From CAZWUW01 sp964636895 (GTDB lineage: Bacteria > Bacillota > Thermincolia > Thermincolales > CAZWUW01), in contig CAZWUW010000002.1 in NCBI GenBank assembly GCA_964636895.1, positions 30,212 to 94,211 on the forward strand: DNA of 64,000 nt. Direction: 5' to 3'. Of the stretch, positions 7,330 through 16,198 are shown one piece after another. Position 1 is the first letter of the stretch; every line of letters starts with the position of its first letter. The notes below the pieces were generated by a model. It worked only from the letters and a program-made list of their open reading frames with translations. It did not search any database and was not told where the DNA came from. Position numbers and translations under genes: made by a program.

Positions 7330-8092
7330 AGTTATCCGTAAAACTTTTCAGGAATGCTCGGGTGCGTTCATTGGCGGCGTTTGCAAACAGTTCGCCGGGA
7401 ACCCCCTCTTCGATAATCCTGCCTTTGTCCATAAAGATGACCCTGTCGGCGACATCCCGGGCAAAAGCCATTTCATGGGTTACCACCACCATAGTCATGT
7501 GTTCCGCCGCCAGCAGCCGGATGACTTTTAATACTTCGCCCGTAAGTTCCGGGTCTAGGGCCGAAGTGGGTTCATCAAAGAAAAGGATATCCGGCTTCAG
7601 GGCCAGTGCCCGGGCAATGGCCACGCGCTGGCTCTGTCCGCCGGAAAGCTGGTATGGGTAAGCATGGGCCTTATCCGTCAAGCCCATTTTCGCCAAAAGC
7701 TCCATGGCTGTGTTTTTTGCCGCGGGATAATCCATACCTGCGACATGGACCGGTGCATCCGTTATGTTCTGCAGGACGGAAAAATGGGGGAACAGGTTAA
7801 AATTCTGAAAAACCAGGCCAAGACGCAGCCGTATTTTCCTAAGACTCTCTTCAGAGGCGTAAATAACCTTGCCGTTATCCGTTGTTTTCACCATCACGTC
7901 CCCGCCTACCTCGACGGTACCGCGGTCGATTTTTTCAAGCCGGTTTAAGCAGCGCAGGACAGTGCTTTTGCCGGAACCTGAGGTGCCTATTACAGCCACT
8001 ACTTCACCTTTTTTGACATCAAAGGAAACGTCTGAAACAGCTTCATTTCCGTCAAAGCTTTTGTATAAGTGCTGAACCTTGAGCATGTGCAC
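7328..8092 (-). CDS. Polar amino-acid ABC transporter, ATP-binding protein (GlnQ type)
   Basis: This 254-residue ATPase has Walker A GTSGSGKSTVLR, signature LSGGQSQRVAIARAL and Walker B DILFFDEPTSALDPE, the pattern of the GlnQ/HisP class (about 240-250 residues). GTG 8092 is the start because AGGAGG lies 7 nt before it; an ATG two codons later is possible. It is the last gene of the operon order substrate-binding protein, permease, ATPase. It energises import of a polar amino acid together with the permease at 8118-8789. Confidence 0.93.
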   Translation of the reverse strand: MHMLKVQHLYKSFDGNEAVSDVSFDVKKGEVVAVIGTSGSGKSTVLRCLNRLEKIDRGTVEVGGDVMVKTTDNGKVIYASEESLRKIRLRLGLVFQNFNLFPHFSVLQNITDAPVHVAGMDYPAAKNTAMELLAKMGLTDKAHAYPYQLSGGQSQRVAIARALALKPDILFFDEPTSALDPELTGEVLKVIRLLAAEHMTMVVVTHEMAFARDVADRVIFMDKGRIIEEGVPGELFANAANERTRAFLKSFTDN

Positions 8093-8117
8093 CGGTCAAC
8101 CCTCCTACCTGTAATTC

Positions 8118-8789
8118 CTACCTGTAATAACTGAGTTTCTTTTCGAGTGCATGCAGGGCTTTTGTTACTCCCCAGGTCATGGTCAGATAAAACAAGCCGG
8201 CTACCAGGAGCGGGGTGGTGGAAAAAATCCTGTTGCTTTCATTCTGAGCCGCCCGTAACAATTCGGAAATACCGATTACCTGCACCAGCGCCGTATCTTT
8301 AACCAGGGAAATCACTTCGTTGCTGAGCGGGGGCAGGATCCTTTTGATGACCTGAGGCAGGATTATTCTGATGAAAGTCTGGGTTCTGGTAAAGCCAAGG
8401 ACTGATGCTGCTTCATATTGTCCGCGGGGAATGGACTCTATGCCCCCCCGGTATATTTCCGCGAAATATGCCGCATAGTTCAACGTAAAGGCAATGATAG
8501 CGGCCATAAAACGGTCCAGATTAAGTCTAATGGGTTCGGGCAGGTATGAGGGGGCAAAATAAATAAAGATAATCTGTAATAGCAGGGGGGTGCCGCGCAT
8601 TACCAGAATATACAGTTTTAACGGCCCGCTCAGCCATTTTTTATTTGACATCCGGCCAAGGGCCACCAGCAATCCCAAGGGCAGGGAAAAAAGCAGGGTG
8701 AGGGAAAAAATCTGCAGCGAGGTCAGTGCCCCTTTAGAGAGTAAGGTTATTAGATTCTGGTAATCTGTCCAGTCCCCGTATGCAAACAA
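8118..8789 (-). CDS. Polar amino-acid ABC transporter permease
   Basis: This 223-residue membrane protein has about five hydrophobic segments and the conserved cytoplasmic loop EAASVLGFTRTQTFIRIILPQ. This EAA loop contacts the ATPase in HisMQ/GlnP-type permeases. It starts at TTG 8789, 9 nt after AAGGAG. The single permease gene implies a homodimeric channel. It lies 25 bp upstream of the ATPase gene and 96 bp after the binding-protein gene, separated from the latter by a strong hairpin. Confidence 0.92.
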   Translation of the reverse strand: MFAYGDWTDYQNLITLLSKGALTSLQIFSLTLLFSLPLGLLVALGRMSNKKWLSGPLKLYILVMRGTPLLLQIIFIYFAPSYLPEPIRLNLDRFMAAIIAFTLNYAAYFAEIYRGGIESIPRGQYEAASVLGFTRTQTFIRIILPQVIKRILPPLSNEVISLVKDTALVQVIGISELLRAAQNESNRIFSTTPLLVAGLFYLTMTWGVTKALHALEKKLSYYR

Positions 8790-8818
8790 TTTACCAAGCT
8801 CCTTTGGTCATTAAAATA

Positions 8819-8857
8819 GTACAAGGCTGGCGTCATTCAGGCACCAGCCTCTTGTAC
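8819..8857 (-). promoter_or_regulatory. Intercistronic hairpin between binding protein and permease genes
   Basis: GTACAAGGCTGG pairs with CCAGCCTCTTGTAC with one bulge. On the - strand it follows the binding-protein stop and is followed by ATTTTAA. It probably attenuates or stabilises the mRNA so that binding protein exceeds permease, as is usual for such operons. Confidence 0.6.
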
Positions 8858-8885
8858 AGGGCAAAAAATATCACCGGAAATACGG

Positions 8886-9746
8886 TTATTTTGCTACGGT
8901 AGTAACGTCCTTGCCAAACCATTTGGTGGAAATCTCCGCCAATTTGCCGTCCTTGGCCATAGCGCTGAGGGTTTCCTGGAATTTCTGGGTCAGCTGGGCA
9001 TCTTCTTTGCGGAAGCCAACTCCGTATTCTTCACTGGCCAATGCCTCCTCCAGCACTTTATAACCCTTGTTTTTGGCTGTAATGTAGTAACGGGCCACGA
9101 TTTCGTCCATCAGTACGGCGTCTACACCGCCTTTTTCAAGGTCCATGAGGGCCGTCATGTTATCCTTTAATTCAATGACTTCTTTCAGTTTGGCTTTAAA
9201 ATCGGCCTTGCCATTAAGTGCGTCAGCAGCACTGGAAGCGGCCTGCAGCGCCAGTTTTTTGCCTTCCAGGTCGGCCAGTTGGGCAGAGCTGGAGTTGGCC
9301 ATTACAACGACCACCTGGCGGTTATTCATGTAAGGCTCGGTGAAGAGAACCTTCTGTTTGCGTTCTTCGGTGATGGTAAAGCCGTTCCAGATAGCGTCAA
9401 TGTTGCCGGTGTTAAGCTCCTGTTCCTTGGCGTCCCAGTTGATAGGCTGGAGCTTCAGCGCAATGCCTAACCGGGAAGTAACCTCTTTGGCCACGTCCAC
9501 ATCAAAACCGACGATTTCACCCTTTTCATCCTTAAAGCCCATCGGGGGGAAGTTTTCGTCAAGGCCAAGCACAAATTCCCCTTTTTCTTTAACTTTGTCC
9601 CAGGAGCCGTCACTTGCGCCGGCATTAGATGAAGCGGATGGCTTGGATGAATCGGCGCCTGTGGTTGAGGAGGAGCCGCCACAGCCGGACAGCAGCAGAG
9701 CTACTGCGAGTAAAGCTGCAAATAATACTGTCAGTTGCTTTTTCAT
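8886..9746 (-). CDS. Polar amino-acid ABC transporter substrate-binding lipoprotein
   Basis: This 286-residue protein has a lipoprotein signal ending in the lipobox LLSGC (Cys at residue 22) and a Ser/Thr/Gly/Ala-rich tether to about residue 48. The SBP family 3 fold follows: GEFVLGLDENFPPMGF, GFDVDVAKEVTSRLGI, NWDAKEQELNTGNIDAIWNGFTI, the pattern of glutamine, cystine or general polar amino-acid binding proteins. It is anchored outside the membrane and delivers substrate to the permease. It is first in the operon. The particular amino acid cannot be read from the sequence. Confidence 0.93.
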   Translation of the reverse strand: MKKQLTVLFAALLAVALLLSGCGGSSSTTGADSSKPSASSNAGASDGSWDKVKEKGEFVLGLDENFPPMGFKDEKGEIVGFDVDVAKEVTSRLGIALKLQPINWDAKEQELNTGNIDAIWNGFTITEERKQKVLFTEPYMNNRQVVVVMANSSSAQLADLEGKKLALQAASSAADALNGKADFKAKLKEVIELKDNMTALMDLEKGGVDAVLMDEIVARYYITAKNKGYKVLEEALASEEYGVGFRKEDAQLTQKFQETLSAMAKDGKLAEISTKWFGKDVTTVAK

Positions 9747-9997
9747 TAATCATCGCCCTTTCCTTGTTATTTTTTGGTCTTAAAGTATAATCCCACTAGT
9801 AATTTTACTTTAAAACTTCATTTTAGTAAAGTGTTAAATAGCCGGCTTTTTCGTGCCTTCTTCAGGATTTTTGTTGTACTTCGACAATTTATTTGTGACG
9901 TGTCAACCAGGCCATGATAAAATAATTATTACAGGTGAGGAACGTTTTTCCTGTTTTATACGTCTAAAAGTATAAATAAATTTATGGGAGGATGTTT

Positions 9998-12166
9998 ATG
10001 AGAAGGAAAACCGCATTGTGTTTATTAGTCGTCTTGATGGCCACCGTCCTGTTCCCGGTGCAGGCGCTGGCCGGGTATGACCGGGAGTTGGAGAAAGCTA
10101 TTACCACGACCAAAGCCCTGTTTAAAATTTCCGCCGGGTATGACAACTTCACCTACAATATCAACAAGCGGAAAGACAATACTGTTTATGACCTGATGTG
10201 GAATGACAGCAAAAACAGGCTCGGTAACGTCAGTGTCAGCATTGATTCAAATGGCAAGGTGCAGAATTATCATACTTATAAGCCTTATGACGGGAAGTAT
10301 CAGCAGAAAAAGCTGCCCTCTGTCAGTAAAAGCGACGCCCGGAAAAATGCCGACCAGTTTATCCGCAAAGTGCACCCGGATTTGTGGAACAAGCTGGAGT
10401 ATCAGGAAAACAATTATCCGAGGAATATTAATGACAGGAATTATCAATTCAGGTACATAAGGATAGAAAACGGTATACCCTTCCCGGAAAACTCGGTAAA
10501 TATTGCGGTAGATGCCATGAATGGCGATATTCAGAACTTTAACTATACCTGGCATGAGGGCGTAACTTTCCCAGCCGGCGAGGGGGTTATCGGATTGGCG
10601 GAAGCCCAGCAGAAATTTGCCGGCAAGCTGGGTTTAAAGCTGCTCTATAAGCTGAATCTTGAACCAAATGACCAAAAGCCTTACGCTGTTTATGCAATTG
10701 TTTATAATAACCGGTTCCTGGATGCGAAAACCGGTGATGTCGTCACTACGGAAAATTACTACTTTGGTTATGGTTACGGCTATGGCGGCTACAAAGAGAG
10801 GATGATGGATCAAGGCGGTCAAAACAGCTATGCCGCTACGAAACAGGAAGCCTTAACGCCAAAGGAACAGGATGCGGTAAAAAATGCCGCCGATATCATG
10901 AGCCAAGAAAAGGTCGAGGATATCGCCAGAAAAGCTTTTAGTATTGGCGCCGACTTTAAATTGAACTATGTCAACCTATACAGCTATTGGCGGAGCAAAG
11001 ACGACTACAATTGGAATCTGGACTTTGGCAAGGAAGAAAAAAGCGGCGGCAGCACCCAGTTTTATAATATCGCTGTTACTATAGACGCCCGGACCGGCGA
11101 TATTCTAAATTTTTACAGGAGTGTTCCTTATGAAAAGGATAGTCGTATTGCTTATAGTGAGGAGCAGGCCCTGAATATTGCCACAGATTTCATTAAGGCG
11201 ATCCAGCCGGCGAAATATCAGGAAGTTGAGCGGACAACGTGGCGTGAGCCTGTTGTTAAGCCTATGGAAGAACAGCGGGAAGCCCTTTTTACCTTCGCCC
11301 GGAAAACAAAGGGTATTTATTTTATGGAAGACGGCTTTACTATTAGCGTGGACAGAGTGACGGGTACGGTTACCGGTTACGTTTTTAACTGGTATAAAAA
11401 GGATTTGCCGGCGGTTGACAAGATTATCTCCCTGGACGCTGCGCACAAGGTATTGTTTGAAAAAGCAGGATTACAGCTGCAGTATATTTCCCGTTACCCG
11501 GTGGATACGCGTACCACTATAATGCCGCCGGACCCGAAAATTAAACCGGAAATCAAGCTGGTATATGCTCTGAAGCCGGAAAAGCCTGCTAATGTTGATG
11601 CGTTTACCGGTAAATTGCTGCAACATGACGGCAAGCCCTTTGAGGAAGGTGGTACTGCAGTTTACAGCGATATTAAGGGGAATTTTGCCGAAAGCCAAAT
11701 CAAGGTGCTTGCTGAATATGGCATTACCCTGCCCGGCAGCCAGTTAAAGCCCAGTCAGCACATTACCCAGCGGGAGTTCCTGTACCTGCTGCACAAAGCG
11801 ATAAATCCATATGTTGAAATAGACTTTCCCGCGGATAGTAAAGAGGACGAAGCCCTTTACAATTTACTGATCGGGGCCGGTATAGTCAAGGAGGGGGAAA
11901 AGGCGCCGCAATCCATTGTATCCAGGCAGGAGGCGGTAAAGTTTTTGATCAGGGCCCTCACTTATGATAAAGTGGCGGAGATTAAGGGCATATACGCCCT
12001 GCCGTTTAAGGATGCCGGGAATATAAAGCCGGATCTCTACGGGTATATGGCAATTGCTTATGGGTTAAAGATTATTCAGGGCGATAATGGATACGCCAAG
12101 CCAACGGCCAGCTTGACAAAGGCGCAGAGTTTCGTCTTGCTGTATAATTTTTTGAATGTCCAATAG
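9998..12166 (+). CDS. Exported YcdB/YcdC-domain protein with C-terminal S-layer-homology-like region
   Basis: The protein has 722 residues from ATG 9998; GGGAGG ends 6 nt before it and overlaps the alternative ATG 9992. A signal peptide (KTALCLLVVLMATVLFPVQALA) precedes a mature protein made of at least three PepSY/YcdB-like repeats (stretches such as INIAVDAMNGDIQNFNY, AVTIDARTGDILNFYRS, ISVDRVTGTVTGYVFNW). These resemble propeptide inhibitor domains. The last ~180 residues (VYSDIKGNFAESQIKVLAEYGI and following) look like SLH modules that tether proteins to the cell wall. It is monocistronic and ends in a strong terminator. No catalytic motif was seen. A cell-envelope role is inferred. Confidence 0.75.
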   Translation: MRRKTALCLLVVLMATVLFPVQALAGYDRELEKAITTTKALFKISAGYDNFTYNINKRKDNTVYDLMWNDSKNRLGNVSVSIDSNGKVQNYHTYKPYDGKYQQKKLPSVSKSDARKNADQFIRKVHPDLWNKLEYQENNYPRNINDRNYQFRYIRIENGIPFPENSVNIAVDAMNGDIQNFNYTWHEGVTFPAGEGVIGLAEAQQKFAGKLGLKLLYKLNLEPNDQKPYAVYAIVYNNRFLDAKTGDVVTTENYYFGYGYGYGGYKERMMDQGGQNSYAATKQEALTPKEQDAVKNAADIMSQEKVEDIARKAFSIGADFKLNYVNLYSYWRSKDDYNWNLDFGKEEKSGGSTQFYNIAVTIDARTGDILNFYRSVPYEKDSRIAYSEEQALNIATDFIKAIQPAKYQEVERTTWREPVVKPMEEQREALFTFARKTKGIYFMEDGFTISVDRVTGTVTGYVFNWYKKDLPAVDKIISLDAAHKVLFEKAGLQLQYISRYPVDTRTTIMPPDPKIKPEIKLVYALKPEKPANVDAFTGKLLQHDGKPFEEGGTAVYSDIKGNFAESQIKVLAEYGITLPGSQLKPSQHITQREFLYLLHKAINPYVEIDFPADSKEDEALYNLLIGAGIVKEGEKAPQSIVSRQEAVKFLIRALTYDKVAEIKGIYALPFKDAGNIKPDLYGYMAIAYGLKIIQGDNGYAKPTASLTKAQSFVLLYNFLNVQ

Positions 12167-12178
12167 AATATTGCCAGG

Positions 12179-12212
12179 AGAGGGGAACAACAGTCATGTT
12201 GTTCTCTTTTTT
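12179..12212 (+). terminator. Rho-independent terminator after the YcdB-like gene
   Basis: GAGGGGAACAAC pairs with GTTGTTCTCTTT around a 6-nt loop and is followed by eight or more T residues. Confidence 0.85.
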
Positions 12213-12229
12213 TTGTTTTAATTTTTTTA

Positions 12230-12258
12230 TTGACAAGATCGGCACCGGAATGTAAAAT
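12230..12258 (+). promoter_or_regulatory. Sigma-A promoter of the methyltransferase/DUF1847/ABC operon
   Basis: TTGACA (12230-12235), a 17-nt spacer and TAAAAT (12253-12258). The same -35, spacing and -10 occur before the sulfate operon at 57900-57928. Confidence 0.8.
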
Positions 12259-12267
12259 ACAAATAAA

Positions 12268-12324
12268 CCAATCAAATTAGTCGGAATAAAAACATTATTT
12301 TAGACGACCAGAAAGACTGGAGGC
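12268..12324 (+). promoter_or_regulatory. Operator-like dyad and CCAG/CTGGAGGC leader element, copy 1
   Basis: CCAATCAAATTAGTCGG (12268-12284) is an imperfect dyad starting 10 nt after the -10. It resembles Rrf2-family (IscR/CymR) sites. CCAGAAAGACTGGAGGC (12308-12324) follows and can form a CCAG/CTGG hairpin. Both elements recur in the sulfate operon leader, the dyad at exactly the same distance from the -10. Confidence 0.5.
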
Positions 12325-12403
12325 TAAAACTTTTGGGCCGGGGGGGTTGTCTTAAAAAGATAATTGCCTTGGCTTTTTGTTTATCTACGAAGGAGGTGAA
12401 AAC

Positions 12404-13471
12404 ATGTATAAGGATCAAATGACTCCGTTGGAACGCATGACTGCATATAACAGGGGGGAGCCGGTGGACCGGCTGCCATGTGTACCTATTGTCGGTAATA
12501 CAGCAGCCCGGGTCATCGGGGTGAAGATTTCCGATTTCAGGGGCAGCGGCAAGCTTATTGCCAAAGCCCAGGTCGAAGCATACCGGCTCTTTAAATATGA
12601 TGTGATTAGAATTTTTACCGACCTTTACACCCAGGCGGAGGCGATGGGTGCCAAGATACATTATCCGGATGATGAAACTGCTTATCATGTAGGGCCGGCC
12701 ATTAACAGTGTGGCTGAAATAGATCATCTACAGCCAGCGGACCCTTACCGGGACGGTAACCTGCCGCACTTTTTGGAAGCAATGAAGATAGCCGTGGATG
12801 AGGTTGGTAACGAAGCTGTTGTTACCGGTGCATTGACGGCCCCTTTTACCAACGCCTCTTTTTTAATCGGCACCGAGCAACTGGTAAAGCTTACATATAA
12901 AAACCCGGAAGCTGTGCATCGGCTTTGCAGGCTTTCGCTGGAAACAAGCCTGCGGTACGCCAAAGCCATTATTGACACTGGCTGCGCACCGAGCCTGACG
13001 GACCCTATGTCGTCCTGCGCAATTATCGGGCCGCGGCAGTTTAAAGAGTTTTCCTACCCTTACCTGAAAGAATTAATCGATTATATTCATTCCCGGGGTA
13101 AAACGGTAACCCTGCACATTTGCGGCAATACCGCCAAGGTATGGGATTTGATGGCGGCGACCGGGGCAGATTGTCTGAGTATCGATACTGATGCCGATTT
13201 GTTGGCGGCCAGACAAGCGATTGGCGAAAAGGTTCGGCTGATGGGCAATGTGCGGCCTTCGGAAACAATGCTGATGGGGAGCCCCGAGGATGTCCGGCGG
13301 GAAGTAATAGAGTGTGTACTTAAATGTTATGACAACCCCAAGGGTTATATTGTGGCTTCCGGTTGCAGCCTGCCTACCGAGACGCCGTTTGCCAACATTC
13401 ACGCCATGCTTGATACGGTAAGAGAAATCGGTTATCCGGTGGATGTGGAAAAATTGGAGGGGATAAAGTGA
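12404..13471 (+). CDS. Uroporphyrinogen-decarboxylase-family (MtaA/CmuA-like) methyltransferase
   Basis: The protein has 355 residues from ATG 12404, 7 nt after AAGGAGG. It has the URO-D fold and the zinc-binding pattern of corrinoid-linked methyltransferases such as MtaA/MtbA: H-I-C-G-N (about residues 239-243) and S-G-C-S-L-P-T-E-T-P (about 320). It lacks the N-terminal arginine pattern of true haem-pathway UroD. It should therefore move a methyl group between a methylated corrinoid or substrate and a thiol, in the cytoplasm. It is first in an operon with a DUF1847 protein and an SsuA/NMT1-type ABC importer, which implies that the imported compound is its substrate or methyl source. Confidence 0.82.
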   Translation: MYKDQMTPLERMTAYNRGEPVDRLPCVPIVGNTAARVIGVKISDFRGSGKLIAKAQVEAYRLFKYDVIRIFTDLYTQAEAMGAKIHYPDDETAYHVGPAINSVAEIDHLQPADPYRDGNLPHFLEAMKIAVDEVGNEAVVTGALTAPFTNASFLIGTEQLVKLTYKNPEAVHRLCRLSLETSLRYAKAIIDTGCAPSLTDPMSSCAIIGPRQFKEFSYPYLKELIDYIHSRGKTVTLHICGNTAKVWDLMAATGADCLSIDTDADLLAARQAIGEKVRLMGNVRPSETMLMGSPEDVRREVIECVLKCYDNPKGYIVASGCSLPTETPFANIHAMLDTVREIGYPVDVEKLEGIK

Positions 13472-14157
13472 GTCTAAGCAAGAAACTCGGTCAAAACCAA
13501 AAACTCAGTCATAACCAAAAACTTAGTTGTACTGACTGCGGGGTGTTAAATTGCTACCGGCAGGAGCAGGATTATCCAAAGTTTTGCCTGACCACGCAGA
13601 CAAACGGAAAAGAAATTGAAAAAACCAATGACCTTTACAGAAATGATGCTTTAGTTGCCAAAATCTCCAATGCTGCCGCGGAAATCGAAGGAACATACTA
13701 TGGTAAGCTGACCCGGGTGGAGGAAATTATCGCCTTCGCCAAAAGAATAGGGGCCAAAAAGATCGGGGTTGCCACCTGCATTGGTCTGATGAATGAAAGC
13801 AAAATCTTTGTAAAGATCCTGCAGGCCAAAGGCCTGGAAAGCTATAGTGTGATTTGCAAAGTAGGTTCCACCGATAAAACCGAGGTAGGGGTGCCGGAGA
13901 ATTTAAAAGTGCGGCAGGGCGGTCATGAGGCTCTCTGCAATCCGATTTTGCAGGCCAGACTGTTGAATAAGGAAAAAACCGACCTCAATGTTATTGTAGG
14001 GCTCTGCGTTGGACATGATTCGCTGTTTATCAAATATTCCAAGGCGCCGGTGACCACGTTGATTACCAAGGACCGGGTGCTGGGCCATAATCCGGCGGCT
14101 GCCCTTTACACCAGCGGCTTTTATTACAACCGGCTGCTGCAGGAAGAAAACATATAA
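13468..14157 (+). CDS. DUF1847 family Cys-rich protein
   Basis: The GTG start at 13468 overlaps the stop of the methyltransferase gene (GTGA), so the two are translationally coupled. The 229-residue protein has an N-terminal cysteine cluster CTDCGVLNCYRQEQDYPKFC, likely a metal site. It continues with VATCIGLMNESKIFVKIL and VGLCVGHDSLFIKYSKAP, features of DUF1847. The function of this family is unknown; it is often found near methyltransferase or ABC genes. The first ~18 residues contain a small direct repeat (KLGQNQKLSHNQKLS) encoded by ~18-bp DNA repeats, a local expansion. Confidence 0.8.
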   Translation: MSLSKKLGQNQKLSHNQKLSCTDCGVLNCYRQEQDYPKFCLTTQTNGKEIEKTNDLYRNDALVAKISNAAAEIEGTYYGKLTRVEEIIAFAKRIGAKKIGVATCIGLMNESKIFVKILQAKGLESYSVICKVGSTDKTEVGVPENLKVRQGGHEALCNPILQARLLNKEKTDLNVIVGLCVGHDSLFIKYSKAPVTTLITKDRVLGHNPAAALYTSGFYYNRLLQEENI

Positions 14158-14194
14158 GCTTATAAATAACGAATTCGACAGGAGAGATGCGAGA

Positions 14195-15304
14195 ATGAAA
14201 AAATCAGTTATCAGCATATTAGTATTGATTGTGCTGGGCATCGCCGTTTTAAGCGGCTGCGGCGGCAAGCAAACCGGCACCGGCCAGGCGGAAAAGCAGG
14301 GCGGCCAGGCAGCTACCGGGCAGGCAACGGGCGGCGGTCAGGAAAAGACAGGCGGCGAGCTGAAAAAGTTTAATGTGGGCTATCTGCCTTCAGCGGGACA
14401 CGTCCTTTATTTTGTGGCTAAAGAAAAAGGATATTTTGCGGAAGCCGGCCTGGATGTGGAGTTATTTCAGTTTAACAACTCCGGCGAAGGGTTGAATGCC
14501 TTGAAAGCAGGCAAGATAGATGCGGGTTCCTTCGGTACGGCGGCACCGCTCACCTTTATTTCCAAAGGAGCCGATTTTACGGTTTTCGGGGGTCAGCAGA
14601 CAGAAGGCCACGGGCTTATTGCCAAACCCGAAAAAGCAGAGCAGTTTAAGGATTTGAAAAATTATAAAGGCAAAACCATCGGTACAGTCAGACTGGCCAC
14701 AGGTGATGTGGTATTTAGAGGGGCACTGCTGGATGCAGGTATCGACTGGCGCAAGGATATAACGATCAAGGAACTGGATTCGCCGGCAGCGGTCCTGGAA
14801 GCTGTGAAAAAGGGCAGCGTGGACGCCGGGATTGTGTGGACCCCCTTTATAAAAATGGCTGAACAACAGGGCTTGCAAATTGTCAAATACTCCGGTGAGC
14901 TGATGAAGCTGCACGCCTGCTGCCGGCAGGTGGCTCAGACAGCCAAAATCAAAGAAAACCCCGGGGATTATGAGAAGTTTATGACAGCTCTAATTAAAGC
15001 ATATAAGTTTTATCAGGAAAATCAGGATGAAACTGTGGATATTATTGCCAATTACGTAAAAATTGACAAAGCAATAATTAAGGCTGAGACTTACGGCGGC
15101 CATATGGTCAGCATACCTGACCCGGACCGGGCGGGCGTGGTTAAGTTCTGGGATTTAATGAACAAAGCCGGGTATATTTCATCAGATATAAAAATTGAAA
15201 ACCACATAAATACTGATATTTATAAAAATGCCCTGGACGGCCTGCTGAAACAGCAGCCTGAAGAAGCTGTGTACAAGAAATTAAGCGCCGATTTCAAAGG
15301 GTAG
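14195..15304 (+). CDS. NMT1/SsuA-like ABC transporter substrate-binding lipoprotein
   Basis: This 369-residue protein has a lipoprotein signal with lipobox VLSGC and a Gly/Gln/Ala-rich tether (about residues 24-55). The mature domain carries the NMT1/THI5-like fold: KFNVGYLPSAGHVLYFVAKEKGYFAEAGLDVELFQF, then NALKAGKIDAGSFGTAAP. Proteins of this type bind sulfonates, nitrate, taurine or pyrimidine precursors. GGAGAG precedes the ATG. It is third in the operon and followed by its ATPase and permease. The ligand is unknown. The operon context (zinc methyltransferase, sulfate-like leader) makes a sulfur or methylated compound the best guess. Confidence 0.88.
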   Translation: MKKSVISILVLIVLGIAVLSGCGGKQTGTGQAEKQGGQAATGQATGGGQEKTGGELKKFNVGYLPSAGHVLYFVAKEKGYFAEAGLDVELFQFNNSGEGLNALKAGKIDAGSFGTAAPLTFISKGADFTVFGGQQTEGHGLIAKPEKAEQFKDLKNYKGKTIGTVRLATGDVVFRGALLDAGIDWRKDITIKELDSPAAVLEAVKKGSVDAGIVWTPFIKMAEQQGLQIVKYSGELMKLHACCRQVAQTAKIKENPGDYEKFMTALIKAYKFYQENQDETVDIIANYVKIDKAIIKAETYGGHMVSIPDPDRAGVVKFWDLMNKAGYISSDIKIENHINTDIYKNALDGLLKQQPEEAVYKKLSADFKG

Positions 15305-15312
15305 TGGCTTTG

Positions 15313-15366
15313 CCGGCGGCCAAAAGCATTAACGCGGATAAAAGATTTACCGGCGGCCAAAAGCAT
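15313..15366 (+). repeat. 17-bp direct repeat before the ABC ATPase gene
   Basis: CCGGCGGCCAAAAGCAT occurs at 15313-15329 and 15350-15366 in the gap between binding protein and ATPase genes, 37 bp apart. It looks like a short local duplication. Confidence 0.8.
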
Positions 15367-15386
15367 AAATGATTGAAGGGGTGCAG

Positions 15387-16193
15387 ATGATGGGCAAGAT
15401 TATGCTGCAGAATGTGTCTTTTGCCTATGAAAGCAAAAATAACGGGGCCGCTGTTATTCAGGATGTTAATCTGAGTATCAGGGCCGGTGAGTTTGTCAGT
15501 GTCATTGGGCCCAGCGGCTGCGGGAAAAGCACGCTGCTGACCCTTTTGGCCGGGCTAAACTTCCCCTCCCAGGGTCGGCTGTTGCTTGACGGACAGGAGA
15601 TTATCGGCACCGGGGTGGACCGGGGCATTGTTTTTCAACATTACTCTCTGTTCCCCTGGATGAAAGCCAGGAAAAACATTACCTTTGGCATTAAACAGGT
15701 GAACCGGGATAAAAGCAAAAAAGAAATTGATCAAATCGCGGACGAGTATTTGGCGCTGGTAGGACTCGAAGAGTTTGGCCATAAATACCCGGCCCAGCTT
15801 TCAGGCGGGATGCAGCAGCGGGTGGCCATTGCCAGGGCCTTTGCCATGAACCCGGGCATCCTTTTGATGGATGAGCCGTTTAGCGCGGTAGATGCCAAAA
15901 ACCGGCTGGCCTTGCAGGAACTCCTGCTAAAGCTATGGGACACCGGCAGTATGAAAAAAACAGTAATTTTTATTACTCATGACATTGATGAAGCTATTGT
16001 GCTATCCGACCGGATTATCGTCATGTCTGCCGGTAACGGCACTGTGAAAAAAGAAATTAATGTAGAGTTTGCCAGGCCGAGAAACCGGGCTGATTTAATC
16101 AGAACAGCGGCACACGCTGAACTGCGCAACAAACTGGTAGGTTTGCTTTATGATGATCTGGTGCAGCAGAGCGCGTCGTCAGCCGCTCTTTAG
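15387..16193 (+). CDS. SsuB/TauB-like ABC transporter ATP-binding protein
   Basis: The protein has 268 residues from ATG 15387, 3-4 nt after GAAGGGGTG; a second ATG follows at once and is equally possible. Walker A is GPSGCGKSTLLTLLAG, signature LSGGMQQRVAIARAFA and Walker B GILLMDEPFSAVDA. An H-loop ITHDIDEA completes the set. The subtype is that of nitrate/sulfonate/taurine importers (COG1116). It pairs with the permease at 16199 and the binding protein at 14195. Confidence 0.92.
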   Translation: MMGKIMLQNVSFAYESKNNGAAVIQDVNLSIRAGEFVSVIGPSGCGKSTLLTLLAGLNFPSQGRLLLDGQEIIGTGVDRGIVFQHYSLFPWMKARKNITFGIKQVNRDKSKKEIDQIADEYLALVGLEEFGHKYPAQLSGGMQQRVAIARAFAMNPGILLMDEPFSAVDAKNRLALQELLLKLWDTGSMKKTVIFITHDIDEAIVLSDRIIVMSAGNGTVKKEINVEFARPRNRADLIRTAAHAELRNKLVGLLYDDLVQQSASSAAL

Positions 16194-16198
16194 GGGGC

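Noticed and set aside
12285..12400. Leader of the methyltransferase operon as a SAM (S-box), cobalamin or T-box riboswitch
   Set aside because: The conserved cores of these RNAs are not present; only the CCAG/CTGGAGGC element shared with the sulfate leader stands out.
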